The notes: generated by a model from the letters alone, not told the origin. Shown: positions 1 to 15,100, numbered from the stretch's first letter. The stretch is DNA of 64,000 nucleotides from Owenia fusiformis (GCA_903813345.2 CAIIXF020000009.1:29302740-29366739); one strand, 5' to 3'. Numbers and translations are program-made.

Positions 1-2469
1 AATCTTTGCATGGCCGCGCAGCGGGATTGGAGGTTCTGGATATGGGGACCTCAAAATCAGGATACGGGATATATCTTATCAACTTATCTCCCTAAAACTC
101 TACTTAGCATAGGGTCAATAGGAATTCAGACGATTGATACAGACGGCCATGAGGCGTATGCCAAAATCCTACGTGATCGTGGGCGAAATGCTAGGTAGCT
201 GGAATTACTTCTATAAAACATGTTCTGTAGATGCAATCTGTAGGTGAATTGGGTTGTTAAGATAATATGTATGACAATGAAATAACAGTTTGAAATATAA
301 TGTCTCTTTTATCATTCGAACACTTCGCTATGACATATCCATTTTAGCTGATTGCATCCGGTAACATATTTAACGACGCAAGCTAAATAAGGGCGTTCTG
401 AGTCATTATAACGTAAGATGAGACGATGCCTTCAACCGTCTATCCCAAAGAGACTTCACATTCTAATCATTCATCCAAGTTTATGCTCTTTAGAACTCTT
501 AACATTGTGGTGTAAAGGAGAAATAAAATCATTCAGAATAAGATCTATTGCGTTAACAAAATTACAAGCAACATGTACAATTGACCTACTAATTTATTTC
601 CTACAATCTCAAATACAATATCTCCCAAAAGATTCATAATTTATTACACGTCGCACGAAACTGGGGACAATTAGCGTAACATTATGGCGTCAAAAACCAA
701 GACAAAACAATGAGCAGAATAGGGCGCAAACAGCCTTACAACGTCAAAAACGACAAGCGTCACATTTTTGTCAAGTTTAGTCAACCTAAAAATAAAATAC
801 TTTATCCTTATCTAATCATTACAAAATTCACAGGGTAGCAAGATCTCGAGGACAATATTTCTAAAATGTTTTTGAATTTTGAAAAACGTTCAAGAAATCC
901 ACTTGGGGCGTTTGTAAAAATTGATATGTATTGAATTTGTGGTAAAAAATCGATGCGTCACATTTTCAAGTCTCGAAAACCAGTTCTTATTTAAATATTA
1001 TTTGCAAAATAAACAAACTGATTATTGTTTTGTAAATTTCGCCATGACAATATTGTGCAGTTAGTTTTTCTTTCAAATCTGACTTAAATTAGAGGGTTAA
1101 ATGAAGGTAAACTTATTGCTCGTCCCATTCGCCTTCAAAACCTTACAAAATTTTGAAAATTTTAAAAGCGTTCATATAAGATAATTTGAGCTGGAGCCGT
1201 TAAGCAATTGTGACGTCATAAATGAACATGTTCCATTGAATAAATTTTGAAATTTTAGTGGGATTTTGATCATTATTTCAAAAGTTATCCCAATTTCAAC
1301 GAGCCCTGTAAGCGTAAAGTGTTACGTCTTACAGCGTATTTGACGATGTCGGGATATATTTAACTTTAAAAATATGTTGGATCCCTTCAAAATTTTGAAG
1401 GAAAAATAATTTCACTGAAATGCGAATATAAATACTTCAAAATGATATATAAAACACAAAGCTAGCTTTTTAAATAAGGCAGAGATTAACGCTCGAAGCT
1501 GAGATTAGCCCGTATTTCCCGAATTGTCCCCAGGTCCGTGCACGTCATAAATATGTTATGAATTGGTGAAGTTATCATGGATTCCAGGGGGGCTGATAGG
1601 CAGCAGCGTGGTTCCAACAGAACCATACCCCATACACCCAATGATGCACAATAATGGATTTGGGACCACTTCAATGACCACAGCAGTACAACAGACATTG
1701 AATGGGCACCCCATAGCCCAGATATGGCCCCATTTAATCTTTACCAGTGGGGATACCCCAAAGATAGAATGTAGGGTAATAACACCACAGCAACATCAAC
1801 AAATTGAGATCACATGTCATTGACAGGTTTGGAAAATGTGTGCAGATTTGCCTACAGCACGATGTTGGCCAACTGGGGCACCTTGTTTAAAGTGCTATAA
1901 CATTGCGACTATCGATCCAATGTTCATGGAATAATATAGTCTAGTACGAAATTGAATGATGTACATGTGTGCCAAATATCAGGGCGAAATTTCTAAAAAT
2001 CACAAAGATATGAGGAAAAATTAGGGTTGTCGTTTTTTTACCACCATGTACACAAATATGATCTCATGAAATACAGATGAAGTTGGCCAATCATTTAGTA
2101 TTCTTTTTATATATTGGTATGTGCAAAATTTGAAAGAGCCTTAGCACATTGTCATTTTTTTATATAAATTAATTGTAAATCGCTTACGAGCACATTGTCA
2201 GATACAATGGGACTTGTTTTTGGTCCATGAATTGGTCTATTGCTCAACACAAATCGAATTCTGGTACAATTTATGAGAACCTGTATGAAGTAAAATTATA
2301 AAATAATATATTCGAATGACAGATCGAGATGCTATAACTCACTAATAAAAACACGAATTCCGCGACATTTAAAAACCATCACTGCTTATATAGGTAAACA
2401 TACTGAAAACAGGAACATACTGAAAACAGGTACGTTTACCAAAATCTTGATGCGATACCTTCTAGTAAG
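1..2469. other. No recognised gene
   Basis: No exon with plausible splice sites and recognisable protein similarity was found on either strand. Short open frames at 10-198 and 1486-1823 have no features I recognise. The stretch is AT-rich non-coding sequence. Confidence 0.5.
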
Positions 2470-2836
2470 TGCCATCATCGCGCCTAACTATCGACAACGT
2501 ACAGTGACAAAATATACGGATGTCCGTTTTAGCTGTACGTTGTCGTGATTGAAGCAAAAATTGAGAAGTAGGTTTTAAAAGATTTATCTAAAAATATTAT
2601 GAAGTATTTCATGTTTGACTTTTAACTTTTCAATTACGCTAACAGATTCCCGAGCAATGCTCGAATTTTTTCTTTGTAATTCCACCCTCATGATTGACCG
2701 GTTGGAAAAGATTGGTAATATTCACATGGACGTAGGAAAGATCCGTGCTCTGCTTGCACGAGAGCAAGCAGTTTACACCCGTATATTTTGTCACTGTACG
2801 TTATCGATGGTAAGGCGTGATTATTTGATATAGGGG
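2466..2836. repeat. Foldback element (MITE)
   Basis: The ends are inverted copies of each other: the left arm reads about CGACAACGTACAGTGACAAA and the right arm is its imperfect reverse complement. The middle (about 2630-2720) resembles the subterminal part of the larger foldback element at 7650-9155, so the two belong to related families. No open frame of note. Confidence 0.6.
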
Positions 2837-3174
2837 TTACTTATATAGATAGCTCAACCCATACTACAACTGCGACATCTTTTATAAACATTAGGATGAT
2901 AACAAAACATCGGCAGCGTACTAGTATAGAGCATGATCAAAATGTTCAGGTGATCGTCATGTTCTGCAATTAGACACGAGTGAACGAGATCCTTAAGACG
3001 AGCTGGACGTAAATACGAACGGAACTGTCGTACTTCAGTCCCGGTACTCGGGACTTTTTTAGAACAGGTTGAAATGTCTGAGGACGAATTAAAAGCGAGG
3101 TAGAACAAGACAAATCAAGCTGGTTTAAACTGATTATAAGGACGCATTACAGAAGACTGCTATGGAGTCGACCC

Positions 3175-3345
3175 CGATGCAATTATGGCGGATGGTTGGT
3201 GGCAGTGTGAATTTCTAGTCTCCTGGATATGCCTTCATTGTTTATGACTTATATGGTACATGTATTAAAAAGTATTCAATCGTATTTTGGCATTCTTGTT
3301 AAAATATAGAGGTGCTTAAAGGGAAAACTTGGTACTGTTACCTAG
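3175..3345 (+). pseudogene. Relic of a paralogue's 3' UTR
   Basis: About 170 bases match, at roughly three bases in four by eye, the sequence just after the stop codon of the lectin/VHL/ferritin-like gene (about 21600-21770). Shared landmarks in the same order are GGTTGGTGGCAGTGTG, TATGACTTA, ACATGTATTAAAAAGTATTC and a following GAGGTACTTAGAGGGAAA-like stretch. The expected last coding exon upstream (2850-3175) is not recognisable. This is best read as the remains of a tandem duplicate lying upstream. Confidence 0.55.
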
Positions 3346-5841
3346 CTTGCAATAGTATAGTTTCTAAATAGCTAAATAAAGCTGAATAAAGCTGACATAA
3401 TAGATGTCACCTTTGCTCATCTTGGGCCAACCTTCCATTGAGTTCTATGCTAAAAGCTTGCAATAGTCACTTAATTTCATGATTTATCAAAGAGTGTTAG
3501 TTAAATCTGTCTGAAATTTGAATGGCATACTATTAAATGACCCTGTCAATGAACATATTGTGATTAAACATGAAAATGTTGGTTGTCATACGATTAAACC
3601 ATGTTTTAGCATAACATCAATGGAGATTTGGCCCAAGTTTTTTTAAAATGTCATGGAGAATAATTTAAATGACATAAATGTGTAAATCAAAACTATTAAT
3701 TGTAGAAAACATATCACTGAATTCAAATATGCTATTAAAAAGAAAGAAAAGTAAGTCATTAGAGGTAAAATGTGCAAATCTCTTAAAATCTTATGAAAAA
3801 TCGAGAATTAGCGAGATTTCAAAATCATTCAGAAACTCCTCTATTGAAGGAATACAGACGACAGTTCAGTTGACTTCTGACAAGGCTACTGTGCATGTTG
3901 TAGTAGTATTTGTGCAAGATCATCCATTCTTTAGGAGCGTTTATAATTGAATCAATTCGAGTCAAAATGGATGATATTGCAAACAGCACTACTTTTTCTC
4001 ACTATGATTCTAGTTCGAGCCATATTCTCTAACGTTATACAGTCAGGTTCAGTAACTGCGTCAACATTTTAAATTCGTATGTTCATCAACATTTTCTGAG
4101 AAGGGTGCCACAATTGAAGTAAACTTGTAGTATTATATATATTATAATTTAATATTAGAAAGGTTTGTTAAAATATTTCAGTTTATTTGTCAAATTGTTT
4201 TACTTGTACGTAATAAAAGCATCATGATAACGTAACACCTTCCCCAAAGAAGATACAAAATGTGGTAGATGTTGCGTTATCATGATGCTTTTGTTATGTA
4301 GAAGTAAAAAAATTTGACCAATCGACTGAAATCTTATATAACGAATATTTCCAATATTATATTTTACCAATCTTCAATATGATTAAAAGCCCACCCCTAA
4401 CATTTGGTTGACAAATTAATGATCTTAAGAATTTACCAAACCCTTATAGATGTACATGTACCATGATCTTTATGTTACGGAGCAGTATGTCCAAGTTACG
4501 TTTAACGCCAGTGGTAGAACAAAGGTCCATATGAGGTATGGCAAGTGATTTTAAACAGTCACGTCTTTCACCAAGATTACCTTCTGGGTATAAATAGAGT
4601 ATGGAATGGTTCTTTATTTCCTCCAATTAGGAGAGCAAAATTTTTCAAAAATGTTAAACTTATTTACTCAAAAATTGTTGACTTGGGGTTTTGTTCCATG
4701 AAAAAATCAATTTATTTATATCTCTAGTTCATCAACACTGCCGCCATCTTGTTCTGTGTGTCTTTAGTCTAGGTTGAGTTAGCAAGGTTGAGTTCAATAA
4801 AGCTGAATCAATTTCATGAACTTGTGATATTTGTTTAATTAGTGCATTCGTGTCAAAACAATGTAAGTTGACATTCTTTTAATCTGCCGATTTATTCTCG
4901 AAATCGTTGTTCCCTCTTCAAAAGAGGAGACGCGAAAATCTTTCCTTATAAGGTCAAAATATTTCCCATGATGCAGTTCGCAGAGGAACAAATTTATACT
5001 TCCTTGTTTTCCCTCATAGGTTTAACATGGGGATTTTCACACCTATTTTTCAAACGATATATTCGTTCATATTCCCGTACGAGAGTACAGAAAAAATTAT
5101 TAGAAACGATTGGTCTCTTATTAGTCTTAATATAACAGCTATTTTTTCATTGTATTGATTCATACCGTGGTGAAAACGATGATTGAAAAGTGAGAAAATA
5201 TTCCGGAAGAGAAGGTCACGTGATCAGTTGACTAGTCGCCATTTTGGAAAAACAATTCTATTCGACTTTCAATACTTCCTGACAATCTTACCGCCCTACA
5301 AACTGCAACATCGATGCAACAACTGAATAAAAGTATTCATCTTCAAATTACATTATAGAGTTACGTTGAAAACCCACAAACAACTGAGCAGTAGACCAAA
5401 GAAGACGCGTCGCTATTATCTAGGTCAATCTGTTCAGTGGTCCGAAAGCAAATCTATAATACTCGTTTCCGAATTTTGTTGGTCATTGTACAATCTTTTA
5501 TTGATTAAACTCGGTATACTGACTATTAAAGCAATGGCAACGAAGAATACTTCCGATGGTGTCATTGTTTTATTTAGCGTGCGGGTGTAAAAACAAAATT
5601 GCGTAATTAGTTTGATTTAGAACTTTCGGGTCACGCAAATAGCTACGCGAAATGCATAGTGGGAAAATATTGACCAATCAAATGTTGTCCTTTTTGAGTG
5701 CTTTTTAAGTACATATTTGCGAACGTTCTGATTCAAAGAGCGAACCGCGAAAGGGAGAATTCTATTTATCTTTCATTTATCAGTTATTTATGTATAGTTT
5801 TATGATCTGTAGAACAATTATTAAAGTAGTTTTAAGCTAAC
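3346..5841. other. Upstream intergenic region of the lectin-like gene
   Basis: No coding exon recognised. It contains a palindromic MITE at about 4169-4345 whose arms include AAAAGCATCATGATAACG and its reverse complement. The promoter of the downstream gene should lie near the right end, but I see no convincing TATA box at a definable position. Confidence 0.45.
4169..4345. repeat. Palindromic MITE
   Basis: The left arm (4169-4248) and right arm (about 4265-4345) are imperfect reverse complements sharing TTTCAGT..TTGTCAAAT and AAAAGCATCATGATAACG, separated by a short loop. No coding capacity. Confidence 0.65.
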
Positions 5842-6122
5842 ATGACGCTGAAGAGACGATATTCGCAGTATGCGATTGTACTAGGTACGTAACATCCGTC
5901 GTATATTATGAATTTTCGGGCAATATAGTACTTTATAATCTCAAAAGTATTGTCAAAAAGAAAATTCGTAGCAACAGTGATATTTTGATATATCTGCCTT
6001 TACATCTGCTTTTACTAAAGCTAATAATTGAACTATTATTCTTTACAATATCTTAATACAGTCTAATCATGTTTTTTTTATTCCAGTTCTTTTCGGACTT
6101 GCTAGCTTCGTAAAAAACCAAG
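5842..6122 (+). CDS. Exons 1-2: signal peptide
   Basis: Exon 1 (5842-5884) ends in phase 1 before GTACGT; exon 2 (6087-6122) follows TTCCAG and ends before GTAAGG. Together they encode 26 residues with a basic start (KRR at 4-6) and a hydrophobic run (AIVLVLFGLA), a typical secretory signal. Cleavage near residue 20-26 is inferred. Confidence 0.75.
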
Positions 6123-9100
6123 GTAAGGAGTCCACATTTTCTTGTTGACAAAATTTAGACTACGAGGCATGCGCAGATCCGACGTTTTTACGACTAAAAA
6201 ATGAGAAAACGATGTCCCTTTATTTGTACTTATACTCCAAATAACAATCGAATTTTGCTTCGTTTTGTCTCACCGAATTGAATTTGCTATGCCTAGTTTC
6301 AGATCCTGTACTATTGAAGTATGACTAAAACCCGAAAAAGACCCCTGCTTACGGTTTACCTCCTCTTCAAGAATCGTATTTGCTATAAGATTTGAATTGT
6401 TTGAGACATTTTCAGAAAAACTGTTGGCTTTTTCAAATATGTGAATATCATACAATTTTTTCAGGAAAGGTTTTTAGATCATCAAATACAACACTTTTAA
6501 CAATACTTGTAAAATACGTTATTTTTACACTCTTTTAGGATACATCAAGTAAAAGTACCTTTAACAATTTAAATTCATTTTTATACATACCCAACGTTTT
6601 ATAGCGTTTTAAACTCTGTGAGGTCATCAGATTATGCTGTGATGTCATATTTAGTGCGTTGTTTTTTGTTAGTTCATAATTTTTCATTTTACAAATCTTT
6701 TCTTAATATTTTTAACATACAATTAATGACGAACATACATGTTAACAGCTCAACACTAAACCAAAACAAAAAATAAACAACCCATTATAAGAAATTGGGA
6801 CTTTTAGCTCCATAATAACCACATGAAACTGGATTTAGTTGAGCAGCTTAAAAATCCATGCAAATATAATATGTATTATGTAAGGCCAGATATCGCCCTC
6901 AAAGCCGATTGAATCTTTACTCTGGGATTGAATTTCATTTATTTTAAAATACCAAGTCCAGAATCAAATATAATTTGTCTAGAACCGTTCAAGATCGTGT
7001 TCAGATAGGACGACCCATTATGAATTGCCAAAACTATTTTTCCTCGGGTCAGCATTGAAATTCATTGAAACCATTTAAAGGTAAACACAATCCATTATTT
7101 GTTTAATGCATCTTCGCAAATACAGGTGTGGTATGTGGTTTTGGTTCTCAAATGGGAGTGAATCGAAAACATTGGGCTATGAAGTATCCCGATTTAAATA
7201 TTTAACCAATTTTGCAGCAATATCACGATGCTTCATTGGTACTGAAAACAACAGCTACTGCTTTCACTTTTCTCCATCACCGAAAACATGGTCAGACGCC
7301 CAACATTTTTGTGAAAGTACCTTTGGTGGAAATCTTGCTACCATCGATTCGCAAGATAAATTTGACTTTGTCGACAGTACAATAAAGTAGGTCATATATT
7401 TACCAATATTTTTACGACACAAATGAACAATGCAAGACAAGCTGTCTAATGCAATTACAACAAAACATTACAGAGATAACAAATTTGAAACTCACAAGCA
7501 CAAAGATATCTGAATAATAGAAAAAAATAAAAACAGAATGCTTGAACGAGGCTTAAAGTGTGAGCATGAACATTTGTAAAGCCATTTCAAACTGGATTTC
7601 CCGAAACTCGTTCCTGTTTCCCTTGTTGACACATTCTAAATACTAAAACCACGCGGTACAAACTTCGTCCGTTAATTTGAATTTTTGACCTACCAGATGT
7701 TTGGAAACCAAGAATTACGACTCCATACTGCACCGTTTTTCTTCAAACTGGTTCCATTCTCTGCACTAACTGAGGAATACTTAAGGGATTTTATGTTTAA
7801 TTTCGTGTGTATTCAATTTGGAAGACATTTATCTTTCTAATTCAATGAAAAGATTTTCGGGCAGTGCTCGAGTTTTTTTGTAGTAAATCTACCCACCAAT
7901 AATGATCGGTTGGAAAATGTTGTTTTTTCACATTTCCTTTGATCATTTTTCCCCTGTCGCCTAAGAGTGTCGAGAATATGTTTCCCAAAGTTACAAAATT
8001 AAGGTCGATTGAATATTTAATAAATATTCACGTTTTTGCTAAAATAATAAAAATAAAAAATCATAAGTGTACATTGTCATCTCGATGTACGTTGTCCCAT
8101 TGAACTTACATATCTGAATTCAAAGTTAACCCTTATGTAGACAACGTATTTTTCATTACACTAAGGGCCAGGGGGATCAGATTCATTTAAAACTGAAACG
8201 GAACAATCCAGTATTACTTATTCAACTTGATTGAACTATATTGAACCTTTGCACTTTTCAGAAAGTCATCTTCGATAAGCTATAGATCTCTCCATGAACT
8301 CCTTAAGATATTAAAATTCATAAAAGTACAACATAACGTAATGTACCGACGCCGAAGGGTCAAAGAGGTTGGAAGATAACACCCCATGGTAAAATATTTA
8401 TCACCATATCAACACTTTCATAAAATAAAATAGCATTCAACTAGAGGTAAAAATCACTTTTATCTGTTTATCTGTACCAGGGATACATGAACATGTTCGT
8501 TGAACAACACTTGATTCTCATAAAACCCTTAATGTGTTTTGAAATTAAATCATTGCATTGTTTACATTTCAATTACAGGGAGAGTGTACATTGAAGATGA
8601 CAATGTACAGTTTTGATTTTTTAAATTATACCAAATACATGAATATTTATAAAACCTTCAACCGTCTTAAATTGTGTCGTTTAGAGAAACATATTTACAT
8701 AAAAAAATATTCGTCACTCTTAGACGACAGGGGAGAAAATGATCAAAGGAAATGTGTAAAAAACACATTTTTCCAACCGACCAATTGCATGGATAGATTA
8801 ACAACGAAAAAATCGAGCACTGCTCGAAAATCTTTTAACGTAATTAGAAAGGTAAATGTCTTCCAAATCGAATACACACGAAATCAAACATGAAATCCTT
8901 TATGTACTCCTCAAATTAATTTTTGAAAACCCCAATCAAACCTACATCATAGTTTTCGCTTCAAATCAGTTAATAGTGACACCGTACACCTAAAGTGTAC
9001 GACGGTATATCATGTCACTGTACTTTGTCGATGATTAGGCGTTTGAATGGAACAAGTTTGAAGAAAAACGTTGCAGCATGAGACTCGCAATCCTTGATTT

Positions 9101-12100
9101 TCAAACATCTGGTGGGTCAAAAATTCAAATTAACAGTCGAAGTTAGTACCGCGTGAAAACGAGATAATAAATTAAGTTTAAATCAATATATTAATTGGCT
9201 TTTTTGCCTTTTCATTTCGATTTTCACTTTAAATCATAGCCCCCCTCAAAACTACTGGTTGGGTTTGAAGAAGAATGAAAGTTTCGGCTGGATATCATTC
9301 GAATCGGTGACATTTACCAATTGGGCGACCAATGAGCCTCTTGGGGAAATGTATTCACGCTCCGTGGCAAACAGTTTTCTTGAATGGAAAGCTAGTTCGG
9401 GCAGTGAGTTACGTCCATATCTTTGCGAACAAGGTAACTCCAATATTTGTGTACACCAGGATATATTTTGTTACGTGCAATATTGTCATTCTTTCATCTT
9501 TGGATTTATATTCACAAACCGATGAGATCTTTAGTAGACCTTCTTTTATTGGGATTGCAAATTCAAAATTAACGGCAGACATTTTTGAATTTAAGCACAT
9601 CAGTGTATCAGCACTAACTCAATAGGCGAAGATTTGTGTCTGCCATATATTTAGTAGTAGACCATCCTGATATTTTGTGTGAATTTAATCATTTATAACC
9701 GTAAACCCTTCAGTTGTTGAAAATAAAAAGTAGGTTTGCATGCATGAAAGTCATTTTCTTTGTAGCTGCTTCGGGACCGAACAATCAACCTTGCCCTGCT
9801 GTTGATCCAGAAAAGACTATATCAATAGATGATGCGGTAGGCATAGATTTCAATGTGGAAAACATACTTAACTACCCCGTGCGAATTAATTGGCGTGATT
9901 ATAGCAGCATCGAGTCGTTCAATGTGTCGATATCTGCAGGAGGGACAGTTCCCGTGTTTACCTATGAAACACACCTATGGGTGGCTAGGAATGATACTGA
10001 TGATAGACTTGAAATAAATGGACTGTGTGTATATAACTTTACAGCTGAAGACAGCATCAACCAACCGATAAATGTGGTCATTTCAGGTGACTTTTTGCAT
10101 CTACCATATGAACTTCGAATGTTGAAACACATTTAACGATCGTATCGATGGAAGAAGTTCATTTTTTTTATTCCGTCACATCATTCTGTGCCATGCCTAT
10201 TTTAGTAAAATCTGGCAGTTTTAGCTTTATTCAGGATTATCCTTCGATTTCTAAGGTTATCTGTTGGACCCTTTTCAATTCTAATGAAATAGGATCGTGT
10301 CTTAAATAATCACTCAATGGCCTATTTACGATCACATATTGTAAAATAAAACAAGGATTATAAGAGAAGCAATGGTGACTTTTTGAAAAAATATTTACCC
10401 TCTCTAGTCTGCTCAATTGTATTAGTTACTGAAAAGGGAAAGCAGAACATCACTATAACTTCCGCCTGTTTCTCATGACATCCTGTTTTGTTAGAGAACA
10501 CTGATAGTTGTCCAGCAGGATGGTACAGCTTCCAGGATAGCTGCTACGTGTCTAGTGAATCACTCGGATTAGTGGATACTAACTGGACAGATGGTAAACA
10601 GGCATGTATTGACCTTGGTGGCCATCTAGTAACGATAACATCAAGTGAAGAGAATCAAGAAGTGGCGAGTTTACAGTGAGTCGTGACATTCCAAACGGAT
10701 AAGTTTACTGACTTTTAGGGGAAAGTCACAATAGACACAATAAGTAGAAACCAGGATCCCAGAAAGCCAGAAATATGACCTGTTGAACCATAATTTTTAT
10801 TACGTCTTTAGTACTGGTATTGCTCCACGTCTGATTCCTGTATTTAAGAGGAGGCACTTTTTGTAAAAAGGGGCTTGGAGGTGGCACTTATACAAAGGCA
10901 ATTGCCGTTGTATAACTATAATATTGAGAGGTCTAAGAAAATGTTTTATATGCTATTTTGTTCCATTAGGTTCGGAAAGACATTTTATTTCGTTCTCAAA
11001 AATTGGTAGAAAGGTACAAAAACAATTGCACTAAAAACAAAAAGTGTTAACAAAAACAACGTTACATAAAGGATTGAGTTTTTTACAAAATGTTTTCAAT
11101 AATTGGTTTAAGAGAAAAATATTGTTGAATTCAGTTCACCATATCGATAGCTATTCTTTTATATTTCAATAATTTTATTCTTATATGAAAGCATGTACTC
11201 GGGGTGGAAGGTGTGAGAATTGTGCAAAAAATGACTTTATGAGCTGGATGGAGTTTCTCTGTATATTTCACTCTATTAGGGTTTCCTGCATAAGGGATTT
11301 CGCCTGCGAAGCATATAACTCTTGCGAACATATCCAAATATTGGTCCAAAGAAGACATACCTTGAATTTTTTAGAAAAAAATTGGCTAAAAATGGAAACT
11401 ACAAAAAGTCAAAATGTTCAACTCAAACAAAACTCTAGCTATTTAATATTAACACTATGTATTATTTAATGTTTTTCAGATGTTTAAGGACCTTCATTAG
11501 TGTACTAGTGTCTAGAAATAAGATAATTAAGGACAAAATTTGGCATTTTTGATCATTTTCGCTTTCAGCAGTAACATATAGTTCCTTATATCTTGAGTTT
11601 AATGTTGACTGGTTGTTGCAATTTTGATCAAATCTGTTCGTGTACATGTCTTCATCAATTTAAGGTATAGAAAATGTATATTGGACCACCAATGGTCATA
11701 TTAGAGCTTTCAGATCTCCCCTACCCCATTTATTATGAAAAATTACTGAAACATATGAAAATGTAACATTACTTGAGTTTATAAACTTTAACAATGTTGT
11801 AGCTATTCTATATCAATATAATGTATTAATTTATGTTTTTCAGATATTTCAGAACCTTTATTGGTATACTAGTGCCTAGAAATGAGACATTTAAGGACAA
11901 AACTTGGCATTTTTAAAAATAATTTTAGCTTTCAGCAGTAATATATAGTTCCTCATATATTGAGTTTTATGTTTACTGGTTGTTGCAATTTTAATCAAAT
12001 CTGTTTTTGTACATGTCTTCTTCCATTTAAGGTATAGAAAATGTAAATTGGACCACCAATGGTCATATTAGAGCTTTCAGATCTCCCCTATCCCATTTAT

Positions 12101-15100
12101 AATGAAATATTATAAGAAAATTATGAAAATATAAAATAACTTGAAACTATCAACTTTAATAAAGTTGTAGCTATTCTATATCAATATTATGTGTTATTTA
12201 ATGCTTTTCAGATATTTCAGAACCTTTATTGGTAAACTAGTGCCCAGAAATGAGACATTTAAGGACAAAACATGGCTTTTTTTACCATTTTCACTTTCAG
12301 CAATAACATATAGGTCCTTATATCTTGAGTTAAATGCTGACTGGTTGGTGCATTCTTAGTCAAATTTGTTCTTGCAGATGTCTTCTTTCATTTAAGATAT
12401 AAAAAATGTATAGTGGATGACCAATGTTCATATTAGAGCTTTCAGATCTCCCCTACCCCATTTATTAGGAAAAATGACCGGAAAATATTAATAAAAAGTA
12501 AAATAACTTCAAATTATGAACTTTTACAAAGTTGTACCTATTTTATGTCAATACTATGTATCATTTAATCTTTTTCTGATTTTTCAGGACCCTCATTAAT
12601 ATTCTAATGCCTAGAAATGAGATATTTAAGGACAAAACTTGGCTTTTTTTTCATTTTCGCTTTCAGCAATAACGTATAGGTCCCTATATCTTGAGTTTTA
12701 TGCTGACTGGTTGGTGCATTCTTGGTCAGATCTGTTCTTGTACATGTCTTCTTCCATTTAGGATATAAAAAATGGATATTGGACAACCAATGTTGATATT
12801 AGAGCTTTCATGTCTCCCCTGTCCCATTTATAATGTAAATGAAAAAGTAATTTCAAATCATAAACTTTAACAAAATTGTAGCTATTCTCTATCAATACTA
12901 TGTATTATTTAGTGTAACCTTCATTTGATTACATGTGTCTAAAATTTGGCATTTTTAGCATTCTGCATTTAGCAGTAGCATATAATTTTCCACAATTATA
13001 ATTCTTTGATGATAGATTCATATATGTTTTTTATTGAATCTGTCTTCTTTGATTTAAGTTAAAGTAAATGTATGTAAGACAGTGGATGTTTTTATTAGAG
13101 GTCTAAGATCTGCCCTCCAACATTTAATAAGAAAACCAACACAAATGTTGTTATTGCAAGTTAATTTCAAAAGTTTAGCACATTTATTGGCACACTGAAA
13201 TAAAAAATGAAACATAAATGGGCAAAATGACCTATTTTTCACTTTCAGCACTAGTTGTTTATATTTTTAGTTGAATGGTGATTAGTTGACATATTTTAGA
13301 TCATATTTATTCAATTATGTGTCTTGTTATCTTCAAAGCATGGAAAATGTGTTTTAAACACAAATATACATACATGTATTAGAGATAAATTACTACACTA
13401 CCATTTTTTAAAAATATTACTCAAAAATAGAATAGTGCGAAATAATTTTGTAATTTCACAGTTTACTCTCATATGAATCAAAGGATATGTCTATATATAA
13501 ACATGATTGTTCACAACTCTCGAACTTATCCAGCAACAGCCTGATTTTTCAAATCTCCCTGGTTCTATGTTAGAGCTGCATTTAAGTCATTTTAAAGGTC
13601 TAAGATGCTCATGACACCACAAACTATATATTCAGATATGTTAGATCTCTAAATAATTTTTATAGTTCTGGGAAACTCATCCTAAAATATTGTCCAACGA
13701 TGTGCACTATGTTGTTTATTGCCACATGGACAAGTAGCAACACACCCTTGACTAGAAACTTTGTATTTGCAATTTTCGCTGCCTTTTGTCATTTTACATT
13801 TGCCAATTGCCAAGGACATATGTTTCTTGTGTTGCTATGAAGGTTTGTCTGTGAGTACTGGTACAAGACACCCATCTTTGATATATCTTCAAATAGGTAT
13901 TGCACTTTGAGATTCATATAGTAATTTAGAATGCTACCTTGAAGGACATAAGAAACTTTAAAAGCTCTTTTTAACTCTCATCCTTCTTTGCAAGCAACAT
14001 TCTGTATCATCAGACTAAATACAAATTCTCTCAACATTGAGCTCCTTTGTCTTGTCTGCAGCACTGTAATAGACATGGGCCATAAGGAGAGTGTCAACTT
14101 CTTCATGATCAGTATTTGATAGATTGTCTATAAGTTGCAACTATCAGTTTTGCAAAGTTCAATAGCAGCTCAGCCATAAGTGAAATTCATCCCATTTTAG
14201 AGATACAGTAACATTGCTTCACAAACCAAAGACAGCTTACCATTTTGTAATTCTTTCCAAAATCATCTTGTTGGCTGTTCTTCATTTCACAATGTTTGCA
14301 TTTACCAAAATATCCCCAAGCCCAATATCCATCATGAACTTCCCACCCTTAGGTGTAATATGGAAATCACCAAGCCTATGACAACATTGCAATTGATAAT
14401 GAGGGAATTCAACCAATATGGCTTGATCACTGGTTATAATTATCACAGTTATATACCCCATTACTTTTAGATATATTCCAAGTGTTGTACTATACATTGC
14501 ATAGATTCATGAGCAGTTTGCAACGTATTATTACCAGAAAGCCCAATGGACAAAGATAGAGAATACCCGCCCCATTGATACAGCTCAACTTTAAATGCCT
14601 ATTTTTTAGACTTGTATACTCATAAGTTCCTGACACATCTGAAAAATATCAAATAATACATATTATTATATCACTATCTAGCTAGCGACATTATGATTGG
14701 TCAAAACCGGGTCACATGTCCTGAGATATCTGGCGATATTCAATGGCAATGCTAATCAGATAAGACAACCGTGAGATATCTAGCGATATCCCACGCTCCC
14801 GGGAATTTTCAAAGAATTTGTTTTCGTTCAGTGTAAATAATTTAGTTCAGTGTAAGTCAAAATGGCAGACGGACCGAGTAGATTCAATGTATTTCAATGT
14901 TAACCTATGACTTAATAATATTAGGGATGTTTAGCTAGACAGTGATATAATAAAACAAATATTTCACTCTATTTTCGGTGAATACCTGTAGTTCTTTCAC
15001 AAGGTGATATTCCACTTGCCCTTCGGGCTTCGTGGAATATCACTTGTGAAAGATGTACAGGTATTCACCTCAATAGAGTGAAATATTTGTTCAGTATTGA

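Noticed and set aside
10-198. 62-codon open frame at the left edge
   Set aside because: Could be the end of a gene outside the window, but shows no recognisable motif or splice site.
2854-3108. 84-codon minus-strand open frame near the paralogue relic
   Set aside because: Wrong strand for the relic and no resemblance to the ferritin-like exon.
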